Notes: generated by a model from the sequence alone, not told the origin. 39,152 bases of DNA from Lewinellaceae bacterium (GCA_024644235.1 JAHELJ010000016.1:57047-96198), one strand, 5' to 3'. Shown: positions 15,385-24,212, numbered from the stretch's first letter. Numbers and translations: made by a program.

Positions 15385-15441
15385 GACCGGGAGATAACAG
15401 GTGGTCTTCTAGGACCGGGAAATGAACAGGTGGTCTTCTAG
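15385..15441. repeat. Tandem repeat, two units of 28 and 29 bp
   Basis: Unit 1 (15385-15412) and unit 2 (15413-15441) are adjacent, both begin GACCGGGA and end AACAGGTGGTCTTCTAG, and differ only in a short central part. The repeat begins 19 bp upstream of the metallopeptidase start codon (minus strand), inside its presumed leader or promoter. Confidence 0.8.
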
Positions 15442-15635
15442 TAAAGAATTACGATTTGAAAGGGAAAACTTAGGAGGATCTTCACCTTTTTGACGGAGCA
15501 AAAACGCTAGACCACAAAGTCTTCAACTTCTAGTCACAAAAAATCACAAGGTTTATGCAAAATCGGGGGATCGAGATTGGAATATTTTATATCAATACAA
15601 ATTCTGAGCCAATTTGCTCGAAAGTTGTCAGCTTC

Positions 15636-15660
15636 TATATAGTATGTTACCTACTATATA
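15636..15660. repeat. AT-rich inverted repeat
   Basis: TATATAGTA (15636-15644) and TACTATATA (15652-15660) form a perfect 9-bp inverted repeat with a 7-base loop, 22 bp after the stop of the NADH dehydrogenase gene. It could act as a transcript-stabilising 3' hairpin; there is no T-run on the minus side. Confidence 0.5.
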
Positions 15661-15682
15661 TAATCGGCTATAAACCTTCATT

Positions 15683-16990
15683 TTATATATTGCGATTAGG
15701 ACTTGATGGTCCGTTTGGATCTTCTTTGGGTCTAATGATTAAACGTAATGATTGGTCATAAGTAAAGTAATTCCAAACCCAATTCAGAAAAACAAAGATT
15801 TTATTTTTTACTCCGACCAGTGCTAGCAGATGGACCCAAAGCCAAACGATCCAGGCAAAGAATCCGCTGAACTGCCACCGTGGTAAATCAACTACTGCCC
15901 TGTTGCGACCAATGGTGGCCATCGTACCAAGATCACGGTATCGGAATGGTTCCCATTGCGACTTATCAGCACGATTGAGATTCCTGGCCAATTGCTTTCC
16001 CATCTGGATAGCGACCTGCGCCACCTGCGGATGGCCTTTCGGATAACCAGGGTCGCTTTGCATCATCGCCAAGTCTCCGATGGCATACACATTTGGTAAA
16101 TCCAGCACTTCGCAGTGTTGATCTACCTGGAGACGATTCTTGTCTCCCATTGTTTCTTCTGGGATGCCGGGTACCTGCATGCATATAATGCCTGCCGCCC
16201 AAATGACTTTTCCAGCCTTTATCTTCTGCTCATCATTTGTTGATACATATTCTCCGTCATAATTCATGACCCGGGAATTCTTGAGTACTCGTACTCCTAA
16301 TTTTTTTAAGAATTTCTCAGCATTCCGAGAAGCTTGTTCGGACATTCCGGGTAAAAGATTTGGTCCAGCGTGGATCAGATAGATGTCAACTTCATCGTAT
16401 GGAAGCTCGTGATAATCCTTTGGTAGAATATACTGCTTCATCTCAGCGAGGGCTCCAGCCACTTCGACTCCTGTTGCTCCACCCCCCACCACCACAATGT
16501 CAATAAGTTCCTGCCTTCTTCCCCAGTCTCTAGTGCTCAAAGCACGCTCATAATCGGATAAAATCGAATTTCTGAGATGTAGTGCTTCGGAAATCGACTT
16601 CATCGGTAATGTTTTCGCTGCCAACTCGTCATTGCCAAAAAAATTGGTAGTGGCTCCGGTGGCTAAAATAAGTTCATCATAATTCAGGAAGCCTAGATCA
16701 GAATAGATTCTTTTTTCCTCCGGGTCAATTCGGTCCACATTACAGTATCGAATAAAGACACTGGGTTGATTTTGAAAAATCTTACGAAGTGGGAAACTGA
16801 TGGAACTCGGTTCCAAACCCGCCATTGCCACCTGATAGAATAAGGGCTGGAATTGGTGATAGTTATTTCGGTCTATGAGAACAATCTGAAACTTACGCTT
16901 ACCAAGTGACCTCGCAAGCTTAAGGCCGGCAAACCCGGCGCCGACAATGACCACTCTGGGAAGACTTGTTTCAGGAATGTTAAATGGCAT
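15683..16990 (-). CDS. Type II NADH dehydrogenase (NDH-2)
   Basis: A membrane-bound, non-proton-pumping flavoprotein that passes electrons from NADH to quinone. From the ATG at 16990 it has 435 residues. The FAD-binding VVIVGAGFAGLKLAR lies at about 13-27 and NYHQFQPLFYQVAMAGLEPS, typical of NDH-2, at 47-66. A second dinucleotide site for NADH follows (IDIVVVGGGATGVEVAGALAE, about 156-176), then NVYAIGDLAMMQSDPGYPKG. The C-terminal part is hydrophobic and amphipathic (FFAWIVWLWVHLLALVGVKN), the expected membrane anchor. An in-frame ATG at 17026 would overlap the upstream nucleotidyltransferase; 16990 leaves 7 bp between them. The two minus-strand genes are probably one transcript. Confidence 0.93.
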   Translation of the reverse strand: MPFNIPETSLPRVVIVGAGFAGLKLARSLGKRKFQIVLIDRNNYHQFQPLFYQVAMAGLEPSSISFPLRKIFQNQPSVFIRYCNVDRIDPEEKRIYSDLGFLNYDELILATGATTNFFGNDELAAKTLPMKSISEALHLRNSILSDYERALSTRDWGRRQELIDIVVVGGGATGVEVAGALAEMKQYILPKDYHELPYDEVDIYLIHAGPNLLPGMSEQASRNAEKFLKKLGVRVLKNSRVMNYDGEYVSTNDEQKIKAGKVIWAAGIICMQVPGIPEETMGDKNRLQVDQHCEVLDLPNVYAIGDLAMMQSDPGYPKGHPQVAQVAIQMGKQLARNLNRADKSQWEPFRYRDLGTMATIGRNRAVVDLPRWQFSGFFAWIVWLWVHLLALVGVKNKIFVFLNWVWNYFTYDQSLRLIIRPKEDPNGPSSPNRNI

Positions 16991-16997
16991 ATCAGAG

Positions 16998-17894
16998 CTA
17001 ACTGAACAAAGGACTGGGGTAAACACCCTCTTCTTGAAATGACTTGAAAGCTTTCTTTACCATCACAGCATCTTCCTTATAAGTTACACCATACCAACGA
17101 TGAGGGGATGTGAAGACTTTCAACCGGATTAGCCTGCGTTTGATCAATTCATCGATGATCACAGGAATGTAATACTCCGCTTTAGGATTGTCCAAGTTTG
17201 CCTTCACAAATGCCGGGAAACTTTCCTCCAAGTAGTTGAACAAATTAGGATGAAAACCCCAGAAGTTCATCGAAACCACTTCATCACCCCTTAATGCCTC
17301 AATACGACTATCTGAAAGAATTTTACCTCCTTCAGTTCTAATCTTCAGAACTTCTTCGATACCAGTGAGGTAACCACCTTCATCCATCTCGCATACGCCG
17401 CGATTCACATGTCCCCGCTCCGAAAGTGTTTTATCCAGAATGAAGCCGATCATGGCATATTGTTCAGTGCTCACACCATCCCTCAGGAAATCAGCTATAA
17501 TTTGAAAGGCAGCCTTTCCATAATAATCATCGGCATTAATAACGGCGAAAGGACCTTCAATCTCATCCTTTGCCACGAGCACGGCATGACTTGTCCCCCA
17601 TGGCTTCTCCCGCTTCGGTAGTGTCAGACCTTCGATCTTAGGATTTACCTCCTGACACACGAATCTTAAATCAATTCGATCTGCAAACTTTTCTTCCATC
17701 CTTTGACTGAATTCATCTTTGAAAAAATCTCGGACAATGAATACAGCCTTGTCAAACCCTGCTTCAATGGCATCATACATAGAGTACTCCAGTATGGTTT
17801 CACCATGAGGACCTAATCCATCTAATTGCTTCAATCCACCATAGCGACTTCCCATTCCTGCGGCCAGAATCAAAAGGGATAACTCTTGTTTCAT
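16998..17894 (-). CDS. Sugar-phosphate nucleotidyltransferase family protein
   Basis: A 298-residue NTP-transferase-fold protein. The N-terminal nucleotide-binding motif LLILAAGMGSRYGGLKQLDG (6-25) is the GXGXR...K pattern of sugar nucleotidylyltransferases. Later segments include VINADDYYGKAAF (an Asp pair for metal binding, near 115) and AEYYIPVIIDELIK near 245. The central region has no hexapeptide repeats, so there is no acetyltransferase domain. The exact sugar cannot be assigned; distant relatives transfer UMP or dTMP to hexose-1-phosphates. The start at 17894 gives MKQELSLLILAAG; a longer start at 17924 would overlap the -7 promoter element at 17922-17929. Confidence 0.88.
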   Translation of the reverse strand: MKQELSLLILAAGMGSRYGGLKQLDGLGPHGETILEYSMYDAIEAGFDKAVFIVRDFFKDEFSQRMEEKFADRIDLRFVCQEVNPKIEGLTLPKREKPWGTSHAVLVAKDEIEGPFAVINADDYYGKAAFQIIADFLRDGVSTEQYAMIGFILDKTLSERGHVNRGVCEMDEGGYLTGIEEVLKIRTEGGKILSDSRIEALRGDEVVSMNFWGFHPNLFNYLEESFPAFVKANLDNPKAEYYIPVIIDELIKRRLIRLKVFTSPHRWYGVTYKEDAVMVKKAFKSFQEEGVYPSPLFS

Positions 17895-17921
17895 ATAATA
17901 GATTTTTCCTATGTGATATCC

Positions 17922-17929
17922 CAAAGATA
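17922..17929 (-). promoter_or_regulatory. -7 promoter element (TATCTTTG) before the nucleotidyltransferase
   Basis: The minus strand reads TATCTTTG at 17929-17922, a perfect TAnnTTTG. Transcription would begin around 17916, leaving about 20 bases before the ATG at 17894. No clear -33 TTG is seen. Confidence 0.5.
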
Positions 17930-18052
17930 GAAAGACAGTACGATTTTGATACAGTGAGGTTGATCTCCTGCCTAATCGTCAGACCAAGGGGCAATTTATG
18001 TATATTGAGTGGTTATCTGGAAGACCTTTCAAAAAGTTAATTCCGAACAAGA

Positions 18053-19840
18053 ATGACACTCGCTACAATTGATATCCTGATCATATTATTCTTCTTCGTT
18101 CTCACCCTGGCGATTGGAATTTGGGTCAGTAGGAAATCAGGAAAAAATACTGAAGAATACTTCTTATCCGGTCGAAACATGCCCTGGTGGCTACTTGGAA
18201 TGTCTATGGTGGCCACCACGTTCTCTACCGATACACCAAATCTGGTGACCGATATCGTGAGGCAAAATGGCGTGTCGGGTAATTGGGTATGGTGGGTCTT
18301 CCTTCTTACGGGAATGCTGACTGTCTTTGTCTATGCAAAGTTGTGGCGGAAATCAAGTGTGACTACCGACATCGAATTTTATGAACTGAGATATACCGGA
18401 AAAGCAGCTCGGTTCCTGAGAGGGTTCCGGGCCATTTTTCTCGGATTGTTTTTCAATGTACTTGCTATGTCTGCGGTATCCCTCGCAGCTATAAAGATTG
18501 GAGAGGTGATGCTCGGGCTTTCGCCGCTGCAGACCATTGGAATCGCCGCAGTGATCACCGTGATTTTTAGTTCTCTCGGTGGTTTCCGAGGGGTTGTCTA
18601 TACAGATTTCATTCTGTTTTTCGTCGCTATGATTGGAGCAATTGGGGCTGCAGTAGTGGCTGTCAATCTACCAGAGGTAGGAGGTCTTAAGAATTTATTA
18701 CAACACGAAAATGTGGCAGGAAGTATCAGTTTGTTGCCTGATTTCTCTAACAATGATGTGTTGATGATGTTGGTGATCATACCTCTAGCAGTGCAGTGGT
18801 GGTCGGCATGGTATCCAGGTGCAGAGCCCGGTGGTGGAGGCTACATTGCTCAACGAATGCTCGCAGCCAAAAATGAAAATCACGCCATCGGAGCAACTTT
18901 CTTTTTTAACATTCTGCACTATGCACTACGTCCCTGGCCATGGATCCTGGTTGCCCTGGCCTCCTTAGTTGTATTTCCTGATCTTGATAGTATCCGGACC
19001 GCTTTCCCAAACATTTCTGAAAGCAAGGTGGGACATGATCTGGCTTATCCAGCCATGTTGACATTTCTGCCTACGGGATTACTTGGACTAGTATTGGCGG
19101 CTCTTATCTCTGCTTTTATGTCGACTATCTCTACTCACCTCAACTGGGGTGCTTCTTATCTCGTCAACGACTTCTATAAAAGGTTTTTGCGTCCGGAAGC
19201 TTCCGAAAAAGAATTCGTCATGGCAGGCCGGGTGACCACCTTCCTTCTTATGTTTTTAGCGGCAGGGATGGCCTTGATCATGCAGAATGCCCTTCAGGTC
19301 TTTGAATTCATTCTCATGTTTGGAGCCGGAACTGGCCTGATCTTTATATTGCGCTGGTTTTGGTGGAGGATCAATGCGTGGAGTGAGATCGCTGCGATGT
19401 TCTCTTCCGGGCTCATTTCGATGTTTTTTGCCTTTGGAGGATATCCTGATGAATGGGCTGATTATTGGAGATTTCCCATCATCGTGCTCATCACAACCAT
19501 TGTCTGGCTAACTGCTACTTTTATCACCAGGCCAACACCGGCTGAGCACCTCCAGGATTTTTATCAGCGGATACAACCAGGTGGTCCAGGATGGAGAAAG
19601 ACAATAGCCCAGGCTAAGGCTGCAGGACGAAACATTGTCGACCCCCATGAGGAATGGACTGTACCCAAAGGTATCTTAGCCATGCTGGTGGGATGCGCCT
19701 TGGTCTATAGTACTCTCTTTGCCACCGGAAAATGGCTTTTTGGCGATACGGGGACTGCTTCGGTCCTGACCGTTCTAGCCGTCGTTTCAGCAGCAGTATT
19801 ATTGCGATTGTGGCGCAAATTGGGTACGCAAATCGTCTAA
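18053..19840 (+). CDS. Sodium:solute symporter (SSS family)
   Basis: A 595-residue inner-membrane Na+-coupled transporter of the SSS family with roughly fourteen hydrophobic segments. Visible family features: the N-terminal helix IDILIILFFFVLTLAIGIWV, the following EEYFLSGRNMPWWLLGMSMVA (34-54), which is the SSS signature with the conserved FLSGR, and TTFSTDTPNL, which carries Na+-site-type Ser/Thr residues. The Trp-rich helices in the middle (VQWWSAWYPGAEPGGGGYIAQ) are frequent in Bacteroidota carriers of unassigned substrate. A glutamine-rich C-terminal tail faces the cytoplasm. The thioesterase gene begins 3 bp after its stop, so the next two genes belong to the same operon. Confidence 0.94.
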   Translation: MTLATIDILIILFFFVLTLAIGIWVSRKSGKNTEEYFLSGRNMPWWLLGMSMVATTFSTDTPNLVTDIVRQNGVSGNWVWWVFLLTGMLTVFVYAKLWRKSSVTTDIEFYELRYTGKAARFLRGFRAIFLGLFFNVLAMSAVSLAAIKIGEVMLGLSPLQTIGIAAVITVIFSSLGGFRGVVYTDFILFFVAMIGAIGAAVVAVNLPEVGGLKNLLQHENVAGSISLLPDFSNNDVLMMLVIIPLAVQWWSAWYPGAEPGGGGYIAQRMLAAKNENHAIGATFFFNILHYALRPWPWILVALASLVVFPDLDSIRTAFPNISESKVGHDLAYPAMLTFLPTGLLGLVLAALISAFMSTISTHLNWGASYLVNDFYKRFLRPEASEKEFVMAGRVTTFLLMFLAAGMALIMQNALQVFEFILMFGAGTGLIFILRWFWWRINAWSEIAAMFSSGLISMFFAFGGYPDEWADYWRFPIIVLITTIVWLTATFITRPTPAEHLQDFYQRIQPGGPGWRKTIAQAKAAGRNIVDPHEEWTVPKGILAMLVGCALVYSTLFATGKWLFGDTGTASVLTVLAVVSAAVLLRLWRKLGTQIV

Positions 19841-19843
19841 TTC

Positions 19844-20248
19844 ATGTTCGTTCATGACACGGAAATCCGGGTAAGATATGGGGAAACTGATCAAATGGGA
19901 TTTGTATACTATGGCAACTACGCGCTCTACTATGAAGTGGGAAGAGTTGAGGCTATACGCGCTCTGGGGCTAACCTATAGACAGTTGGAAGAAGCCGGCA
20001 CTTTCATGCCGGTGGTCAGAGTAGAGTCGAAATTCATATACCCAGCGAAATATGATGATCTACTCACCATCCGGTCGGTAGTAAATGAACTCCCGGATCG
20101 GATGATTCACTTTGATGTTAGTATCCTGAATGAAAACAAGGTCATTTTACATAAGGGTAAGGTGACTTTGTGCTTCAAGAACGAAGAAGGTAAATTGGTC
20201 AGAGCTCCCCAAGTACTTTTGCAGAAGCTAAATTCCTATTTTGATTAA
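19844..20248 (+). CDS. Acyl-CoA thioesterase, 4HBT/YbgC-like
   Basis: A 134-residue hotdog-fold thioesterase that hydrolyses acyl-CoA. The family core RVRYGETDQMGFVYYGNYALYYEVGR (about 9-34) contains the catalytic aspartate in ETDQMG (Asp16). The VVRVESKFIYPAKYDD segment near 58 follows the usual 4HBT pattern. No signal peptide. It starts 3 bp after the symporter and overlaps the YihY gene by 8 bp. YbgC enzymes are often next to tol genes, but here the neighbours are a symporter and a YihY protein, so the substrate is undetermined. Confidence 0.92.
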   Translation: MFVHDTEIRVRYGETDQMGFVYYGNYALYYEVGRVEAIRALGLTYRQLEEAGTFMPVVRVESKFIYPAKYDDLLTIRSVVNELPDRMIHFDVSILNENKVILHKGKVTLCFKNEEGKLVRAPQVLLQKLNSYFD

Positions 20249-21194
20249 TCGCTACCTCGGGAAATTAATCCGTCTTTATAAGCAACTTTTCGGTCTGTTC
20301 AAAGGCTGGACCGAGAAACGATCTCTACCGGGCTTCTTTGGAATACCCATCTGGGATGTTGGTGTATTTATCTATAACGAACTCAAGAGGGACGACATCA
20401 CCACTAGGGCCAATTCCATGGCTTTTAGCTTTTTCCTGTCGCTCTTTCCGGCCATTATTTTTCTGTTCACTCTAATACCATATATTCCTATCGATGATTT
20501 CGAGACTATATTGCAAAATTTTGTGCAGGAGGTAATGCCAGTAACGGCACACGAATATGTCTTCGAAACAATTGACAATCTGAGATCTATCCAACGAGAG
20601 GGCTTGCTTTCTGTGGGATTTGTATTGGCTTTCTTTTTTGCCTCTAATGGCATGCTGTCCATGATGAAGGGCTTTGAAAAGTCCTACAAGGTTTCATTCA
20701 AGGAGCGAAGTTTCTTTAAGAAGAGGATCATTGCAATTTGGCTGACAGTCTTACTGGGCTTACTTCTTCTTAGTTCGATTGTCTTTATCGTACTGGGAAA
20801 TATCGTCGTAAATGTTTTCTGGGATTCCGGTGGTTTAAACTATTATCTGATACAGGCTCTACGTTGGTTCACGATGATATTTCTCTTTTATTCTGTCATC
20901 AGTTCGCTGTATCGATTTGGCCCTCCTTTAAAAAGAAAATTCAGTTTTTTTACTCCGGGTGCCACTATGGCAACCTTGTTCGCCATTGTCACTTCTCTGA
21001 TATTTTCATATTTCGTTGATCGCTTTGGAAGCTATAGCAGAATCTATGGCTCTCTGGGTGCCCTTATTGTCACTTTGATCTGGATGCAGTTAAATTGCTT
21101 CATAATTCTGGCTGGATTTGAGCTAAATGCCAGTATTGCCGTAAATCGGGACTTGAAGAGGCTCCGGGAAGAAACTGAAAACAGCGATCAGTAG
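20241..21194 (+). CDS. YihY/virulence factor BrkB family membrane protein
   Basis: A 317-residue inner-membrane protein of the YihY/BrkB family, function unclear; it is not the ribonuclease it was once called. The TTG start at 20241 overlaps the thioesterase by 8 bp; no ATG lies near. About six hydrophobic segments are visible: NSMAFSFFLSLFPAIIFLFT (about 54-73), then VGFVLAFFFASNGMLSM, AIWLTVLLGLLLLSSIVF, FTMIFLFYSVISSLYRFG, TPGATMATLFAIVTSLIFS and IWMQLNCFIILAGFELNA, the last being the family hallmark where the helix ends in GFELNA. The C-terminal tail is charged. It converges on ubiX with an 8-bp gap. Confidence 0.92.
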   Translation: MINRYLGKLIRLYKQLFGLFKGWTEKRSLPGFFGIPIWDVGVFIYNELKRDDITTRANSMAFSFFLSLFPAIIFLFTLIPYIPIDDFETILQNFVQEVMPVTAHEYVFETIDNLRSIQREGLLSVGFVLAFFFASNGMLSMMKGFEKSYKVSFKERSFFKKRIIAIWLTVLLGLLLLSSIVFIVLGNIVVNVFWDSGGLNYYLIQALRWFTMIFLFYSVISSLYRFGPPLKRKFSFFTPGATMATLFAIVTSLIFSYFVDRFGSYSRIYGSLGALIVTLIWMQLNCFIILAGFELNASIAVNRDLKRLREETENSDQ

Positions 21195-21202
21195 CCGAGT
21201 TA

Positions 21203-21766
21203 TTAGTCTTTGGAATTCCAACGATATGTCTGCAACTGGAAACCTGCTAGGTCCAAGATCCGATCAACCACCGTATCCACCATTTCACTAACTGAATTTG
21301 GATGACTGTAAAAAGAAGGACTGGCAGGACATACAATTGCACCAGCCTCAGTGACACGTCTCATGTTATCGATATGAATGAGATTTAGGGGAGTCTCTCT
21401 GGGTACCAGGATCAGTTTTCGTCGCTCTTTTAACATCACATCAGCCGCTCTGGTAAGGAGATCACCTGAAATTCCCAGAGCAATGCGACTCAGTGCCCCC
21501 ATAGAACAAGGGCATACAATCATGCAATTGTACTTGGCAGATCCGGAAGCAAAGGGAGCCTGAAAATCTGAGAATGAATAAAACTCAAAAGGAAACTCAT
21601 CCGGATTAAAACCTCCGATCTCCAGCTCCCAATTCTTAATTCCATTCTCCGAAATGACGACGCCGACGTTCTCCCATTGATCAGTCAGCACGATCAGCTT
21701 CTCCATCAACCTCTTGGCATATAGGGCTCCACTCGCCCCTCCTATTCCTAAAACCAGCCTTGACAT
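21203..21766 (-). CDS. ubiX: UbiX family flavin prenyltransferase
   Basis: UbiX joins dimethylallyl phosphate to FMN to make prenylated FMN, the cofactor of UbiD decarboxylases. The 187 residues include the FMN-binding GIGGASGALYAKRLMEKL (7-24), the motif VCPCSMGALSRIALGISGDLLTRAADV (about 84-110) with the conserved Ser/Thr-rich turn, and the ending RRKLILVPRETPLNLIHIDNMRRVTEAGAIVCPA in which the conserved RETPL appears. A family member of unclear function (Pad1/UbiX-like) cannot be excluded, since no ubiD gene is in this window. It is transcribed towards the YihY gene and divergently from the following thioredoxin-fold gene. Confidence 0.93.
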   Translation of the reverse strand: MSRLVLGIGGASGALYAKRLMEKLIVLTDQWENVGVVISENGIKNWELEIGGFNPDEFPFEFYSFSDFQAPFASGSAKYNCMIVCPCSMGALSRIALGISGDLLTRAADVMLKERRKLILVPRETPLNLIHIDNMRRVTEAGAIVCPASPSFYSHPNSVSEMVDTVVDRILDLAGFQLQTYRWNSKD

Positions 21767-21873
21767 AGCCGTAAAAATGACAATTTCGGATCAATATTTG
21801 TTACAACACTGTTAAAAATCAAATCCGTTGAGGATCAAAAGCTTATCTTAGTTAAGTTAAATTTTACTATCAT

Positions 21874-22377
21874 ATGAGATTTCTATTTACGGCAATTATT
21901 GGTGTAGTACTGCTATCCTTTACCAATCCAGCTGCTACTTCAGAAAAACCAGTGTCTGAAGAGATAAAGTGGCTCACCTGGGAAGAGGCAGTCAAAGCAA
22001 ATGAGACATCAAAAAAGAAATTGTTTGTTGATGTGTATACAGATTGGTGTGGATGGTGCAAGGTGATGGATCGTAAAACGTTCTCCAATCCTGATGTAAT
22101 TAAATACATGAATGAACATTTCTACGCCGTCAAACTTGATGCCGAACAAAAGGAAGCCATTAGCTGGAATGGGAAAGAATTTACATGGGTTGACAGCGGT
22201 CGGAATGGAGTCCATACTCTTGCATATTCATTGTTGGACGGAAAAATGTCCTTCCCTTCGTTTGTTTTTCTAACCGAGAATTTTGAACGAATACGAATCT
22301 CCAAAGGCTTTAAGGAAGCTGCCAAGTTTATGGAAGAGTTGCGCTTCGCAGCTGAAGAGAAGTATAAGAAAGCCTAG
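21874..22377 (+). CDS. Exported thioredoxin-fold protein (CxxC, DUF255-like)
   Basis: A 167-residue periplasmic protein with a signal peptide at about 1-20 (FLFTAIIGVVLLSFTNPA). The thioredoxin-fold domain follows, with the redox motif CGWC at 59-62 in VYTDWCGWCKVMDRKTFSN and a cis-proline candidate in SFPSFVFL. The CGWC core resembles the thioredoxin-like proteins of the DUF255/thioredoxin_7 group rather than a general thioredoxin. A reductase or chaperone role for secreted proteins is plausible but not shown. The gene stands alone, divergent from ubiX, and is followed by 468 bp without a convincing gene. Confidence 0.9.
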   Translation: MRFLFTAIIGVVLLSFTNPAATSEKPVSEEIKWLTWEEAVKANETSKKKLFVDVYTDWCGWCKVMDRKTFSNPDVIKYMNEHFYAVKLDAEQKEAISWNGKEFTWVDSGRNGVHTLAYSLLDGKMSFPSFVFLTENFERIRISKGFKEAAKFMEELRFAAEEKYKKA

Positions 22378-22845
22378 TCACACACTGACGACACTCCTTC
22401 AGATTTTCAAGATGGAGGTACCCTCACAAACGTCCGGTTACTTGATCCAGTCACGTTGATGCAACAAGATTATTCTTAATAGACCATGCTAGAGCATTTC
22501 CTTCTTGTCGTAGCGGCCGCTTACGGGAATCATCCCCAACAGGTTCCTCCTTTTCACTGCCATCAAACTTATCCACAAAGACCTAGAGCACACATACTGC
22601 CCTTCTAAGTTCTGACCATCAATAGCAGCTGGCTGTATCAAGGGTAGAATTGCTGCCCACGGAGCAAGAATTAAAATTTGACCGTCAACAAACAAGATCG
22701 GTAGTATGCTCCGGAAGTTGACATTGTCATCTGACAAACAGCTGCGATCTACCGAATCTTACAAATGGGAAGAAGATCTCTTGGACTCCCTGGCTGGGTA
22801 TCGCAAGACCAGAAGATGCTCTCAAAGAATTCAAAAGTCGTATTG
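22378..22845. other. Gene-free 468-bp stretch
   Basis: No reading frame here is convincing. A minus-strand frame of 82 codons (22489-22737, TTG start) has plausible codon use but no recognisable motif. The stretch also contains a palindrome AGCGGCCGCT (22512-22521) and a short inverted repeat ATGCT-AG-AGCAT near 22487-22498. No tRNA and no clear terminator were seen for the two genes that converge on it. Confidence 0.5.
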
Positions 22846-24093
22846 TCAGGCTATCTTGGCAGCGATCTGATCCGCCCGGTAGGCTCCCAACCTCAGTTTT
22901 TCAGCAACCGATGTAAAAGCTTCCAACGTCACTTCGACATCCTGAAGGGTATGAACAGCAGTTGGAATCAAACGAAGTAAGATCATTCCACGTGGTATTA
23001 CAGGGTAAACCACGATCGAACAGAAGATGCCGTGGTTGTCTCTAAGATCCGTCACAAGTTGCGTAGCCTCTGGTACCGAACCATCCAGTATCACCGGAGT
23101 CACGCAACTAGTGGTGTTGCCCAGATTGAATCCTCTCGCCTTCAGCCCCTCCTGGAGGGCGGTGGCAATCTCCCATAATTTATCTTTGAATTGTGGGTTC
23201 TCTTTCAGTAGTTGCAACCTTTGAAGTCCTCCTTCCACAAACGGCATCGGCAGGCTTTTTGCAAATATTTGCGACCGCACATTATACTTCAAATACTGCA
23301 TGATGTCTGCTTCTCCGGCAAAGAATGCTCCAATTCCTGCCATGGATTTAGCAAAGGTGGAAAAGTAAATATCAATTTCATCTTGGACACCTTGTTCTTC
23401 TCCAGCGCCTGCACCCGTTGCACCCAAAGTTCCAAAACCATGTGCATCATCAACCAGAAGTCTAAAGTTGTATTTGTCTTTAAGTGCCACTATTCCTTTC
23501 AAATCTCCCTGCTCTCCCCGCATCCCAAACACACCCTCTGAGATCACTAGAATACCACCTCCTGTCTTCTCCGTAATCTGCTTCGCCCGCTGCAAGTTCT
23601 TTTGGAGACTTGCCATGTCATTGTGGTCGAACACAAAGCGTTGTCCAAGATGCATGCGTACTCCATCGACTATACAAGCATGGCATCCTGAATCATAAAC
23701 AACAACATCCTTTCTCGACAGCAATGCATCAATGGCTGAGAAGATACCCTGGTAACCGAAGTTCACCAGCAATGAAGCAGGCTTGTTTACGAATGAGGCC
23801 AATTCCTTCTCTAACTGTCCGTGCATGTCAGTGTTGCCAGACATCATACGAGATCCCATCGGATAGGCCATGCCATACTTGGCTGCTGACTCAGCATCTA
23901 CTTTTCTCACCTCAGGATGATTGGCTAGTCCGAGGTAGTTGTTGATGCTCCAAATAACAACCTCTTTTCCATTGAAGACCATGCGGTTTGCTATCTCTCC
24001 CTCAAGTTTAGGAAAGATATAATACCCTTCTGCAACGTCAGCATATTTGCCCAGTGGTCCAGCATTCTCTCGAATTCTTGTGAACAGATCCAT
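22846..24093 (-). CDS. Alpha-oxoamine synthase family, PLP-dependent acyltransferase
   Basis: A 415-residue class II PLP enzyme that joins an amino acid to an acyl-CoA or acyl-ACP with loss of CO2. Members include glycine C-acetyltransferase, serine palmitoyltransferase and the cysteate acyltransferase of sulfonolipid synthesis. The PLP lysine is Lys249 in STFAKSMAGIGAF; DDAHGFGT (215-222) binds the cofactor, and His138 in GCHACIVDG stacks on the ring. The subgroup has a long N-terminus (YIFPKLEGEIANR...), seen in many Bacteroidota proteins, and substrate preference cannot be read. A -7 element lies before the start at 24093. The divergent partner pair at 24213 may belong to the same pathway. 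Confidence 0.9.
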   Translation of the reverse strand: MDLFTRIRENAGPLGKYADVAEGYYIFPKLEGEIANRMVFNGKEVVIWSINNYLGLANHPEVRKVDAESAAKYGMAYPMGSRMMSGNTDMHGQLEKELASFVNKPASLLVNFGYQGIFSAIDALLSRKDVVVYDSGCHACIVDGVRMHLGQRFVFDHNDMASLQKNLQRAKQITEKTGGGILVISEGVFGMRGEQGDLKGIVALKDKYNFRLLVDDAHGFGTLGATGAGAGEEQGVQDEIDIYFSTFAKSMAGIGAFFAGEADIMQYLKYNVRSQIFAKSLPMPFVEGGLQRLQLLKENPQFKDKLWEIATALQEGLKARGFNLGNTTSCVTPVILDGSVPEATQLVTDLRDNHGIFCSIVVYPVIPRGMILLRLIPTAVHTLQDVEVTLEAFTSVAEKLRLGAYRADQIAAKIA

Positions 24094-24116
24094 AATAGTT
24101 TTTGCTAAATCGGGAG

Positions 24117-24124
24117 CAAAAATA
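24117..24124 (-). promoter_or_regulatory. -7 promoter element (TATTTTTG) before the alpha-oxoamine synthase
   Basis: The minus strand reads TATTTTTG at 24124-24117, a perfect match to TAnnTTTG, with about 17 bases between the predicted transcription start and the ATG at 24093. No well spaced TTG lies upstream. Confidence 0.45.
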
Positions 24125-24212
24125 GCTAGTTTTATTCAAAACCTGATATTCAATGTGGACGAGGGCTGAATTGGTTTGTACGGATCCTTTTATCCTATCT
24201 AATTGATTCCCT

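Larger units (their letters stand above)
15367..15682. other. Intergenic region with tandem and inverted repeats
   Basis: This 316-bp stretch separates two minus-strand genes. It holds a two-copy tandem repeat (15385-15441), an AT-rich inverted repeat (15636-15660), and no convincing gene. A 68-codon plus-strand reading frame from 15555 overlaps the NADH dehydrogenase gene and looks random. The promoter of the metallopeptidase gene should lie here, but no clear TAnnTTTG is visible on the minus strand. Confidence 0.7.

Noticed and set aside
15555-15761. Plus-strand frame of 68 codons before the NADH dehydrogenase
   Set aside because: Overlaps the end of the NADH dehydrogenase gene on the other strand, crosses the inverted repeat and has no protein-like pattern.
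17894-17924. Longer start of the sugar nucleotidyltransferase (ATG at 17924)
   Set aside because: It would overlap the -7 promoter element, and the added residues do not belong to the fold; the ATG at 17894 fits better.
22489-22737. Minus-strand frame of 82 codons between the exported thioredoxin-fold and oxoamine synthase genes
   Set aside because: TTG start, no recognisable motif or domain and no operon partner; kept only as a weak possibility in the gap description.
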